From Elusimicrobiota bacterium (GTDB lineage Bacteria; Elusimicrobiota; UBA5214; JBBAAG01), in the NCBI GenBank assembly GCA_041658405.1, contig JBBAAG010000111.1, forward strand, positions 1 to 7,926: a DNA stretch of 7,926 bases, written 5' to 3'. A model generated the notes under the pieces. It ran no database searches. It was given only the letters and a program-made list of their open reading frames with translations, and was not told the DNA's origin. Numbering within the stretch: the stretch's first letter is position 1; each line of letters starts with the position of its first letter. The position numbers were made by a program, and so were the translations under genes. Below, piece by piece: positions 7,317 through 7,926 of this stretch.

Positions 7317-7926
7317 TTAACCTTTCTCGTTGATTTCAAGATATTCCTTGAGCAACCTGCTTCGCACCGGATGACGCAGTTTGCGTATCGCCTTTGCTTC
7401 AATCTGCCTTACGCGTTCACGCGTTATACTAAATATCCGCCCGACTTCTTCCAATGTCCGTGGATACCCTGTCCCTACGCCAAAACGCAATTTAATGATT
7501 TCAGCTTCACGCTGGGTCAGCGTTGATAACGCACGTTCTATTTCGTTACGTCTTAGATAATCCAACGCAATAACCGGCGGTGAATCCGTACTTTTATCTT
7601 CAATAAAATCCTCGAGATACGAATCCCCGTCTTCCCCTATCGGCATAGCCAGGGATAACGGCTCCTGCCGGATTGATAACACAACACGTATCTTATCACG
7701 GGGAATACGTAATGACTTGACATACTCTTCAAACATAGGATCCCGCCCTTTTTCCTGGCGGTACTTACGTGCGACCTTATCAATCCTTGAGATCAGTTCT
7801 TTCATATGAACAGGGATACGAATCGTTCTTGACTGATCAGCAATTGCGCGATTGATTGACTGACGGATCCACCATGTAGCATAAGTTGAAAACTTAAACC
7901 CGCGTTTGTACTCAAACTTTTCAACT
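7317..7926 (-). CDS. rpoD: Primary-type sigma-70 factor, C-terminal part (5' end cut by the window edge)
   Basis: The frame is open to the right edge, giving 202 residues. The Met at 7805 is internal (the VHM of region 2.4/3.0) and is not the start. Region 2.3-2.4 is visible as FKFSTYATWWIRQSINRAI and SRTIRIPVHM, for DNA melting and -10 recognition. Region 3 follows. The 3.2 finger reads GDSYLEDFIED, close to the GDS-LGDFIED of housekeeping sigma factors. Region 4 has LTQREAEIIKLRFG, RTLEEVGRIFSITRERVR and QIEAKAIRKLRH, with the Arg, Glu and Gln that contact the -35 element conserved. The residue equivalent to E. coli T440, next to the -12 base pair, is Asn. A group 2 paralogue cannot be excluded without the N-terminus, but the finger and region 4 favour the principal sigma factor. 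It is followed at 11 bases by proC, without a visible terminator. Confidence 0.93.
   Translation of the reverse strand, partial: VEKFEYKRGFKFSTYATWWIRQSINRAIADQSRTIRIPVHMKELISRIDKVARKYRQEKGRDPMFEEYVKSLRIPRDKIRVVLSIRQEPLSLAMPIGEDGDSYLEDFIEDKSTDSPPVIALDYLRRNEIERALSTLTQREAEIIKLRFGVGTGYPRTLEEVGRIFSITRERVRQIEAKAIRKLRHPVRSRLLKEYLEINEKG

Noticed and set aside
7317..7805. Complete 162-residue small sigma factor starting at the internal ATG
   Set aside because: The frame continues upstream to the window edge with clear region 2.3-2.4 sequence, so the ATG is an internal Met of a larger sigma-70 protein.

Overview
The window is a compact bacterial housekeeping segment. All eight recognisable genes lie on the minus strand, so it is read from right to left. 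Base composition is moderately AT-rich (judged by eye, not computed). In transcription order it holds: the C-terminal part of a primary-type sigma-70 factor (cut by the right edge), proC, mtnA, ileS, lspA, lgt, an rluD-family pseudouridine synthase gene, and the start of an unrecognised exported coiled-coil protein (cut by the left edge).

There is almost no intergenic DNA. The largest gap is 11-12 bases. Three junctions share an ATGA start/stop overlap (proC/mtnA, ileS/lspA, lgt/rluD). At the lspA/lgt junction the stop codon sits inside the next gene's Shine-Dalgarno sequence. No terminator hairpin, riboswitch, tRNA, rRNA, mobile element, CRISPR array or long repeat is visible. The simplest reading is one polycistronic, translationally coupled transcript.

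The order ileS-lspA-rluD, with proC upstream, resembles the conserved proC/ylm-divIVA-ileS-lspA-ylyB neighbourhood of many bacteria. Here the usual yggS/sepF/yggT/divIVA genes are absent between proC and ileS, mtnA sits there instead, and lgt is inserted between lspA and rluD. Lgt and LspA catalyse consecutive steps of lipoprotein maturation. ProC (proline), MtnA (methionine salvage), IleS (charging of tRNA-Ile) and RluD-type modification of rRNA are otherwise linked only as growth functions.

The organism is a bacterium, probably from a poorly sampled uncultured lineage. An Elusimicrobiota- or Firestonebacteria-like genome is a guess from gene style and synteny, and nothing here proves it.

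I see no new multi-gene system. The points that deserve a second look are the unknown exported protein with an extended -10 motif 7 bases before its ATG and no Shine-Dalgarno, the altered KMSKS loop (AMHKS) of IleS, the Asn at a -12-recognition position of the sigma factor, the TTG start of proC without a ribosome-binding site, and the placement of mtnA and lgt in this cluster.
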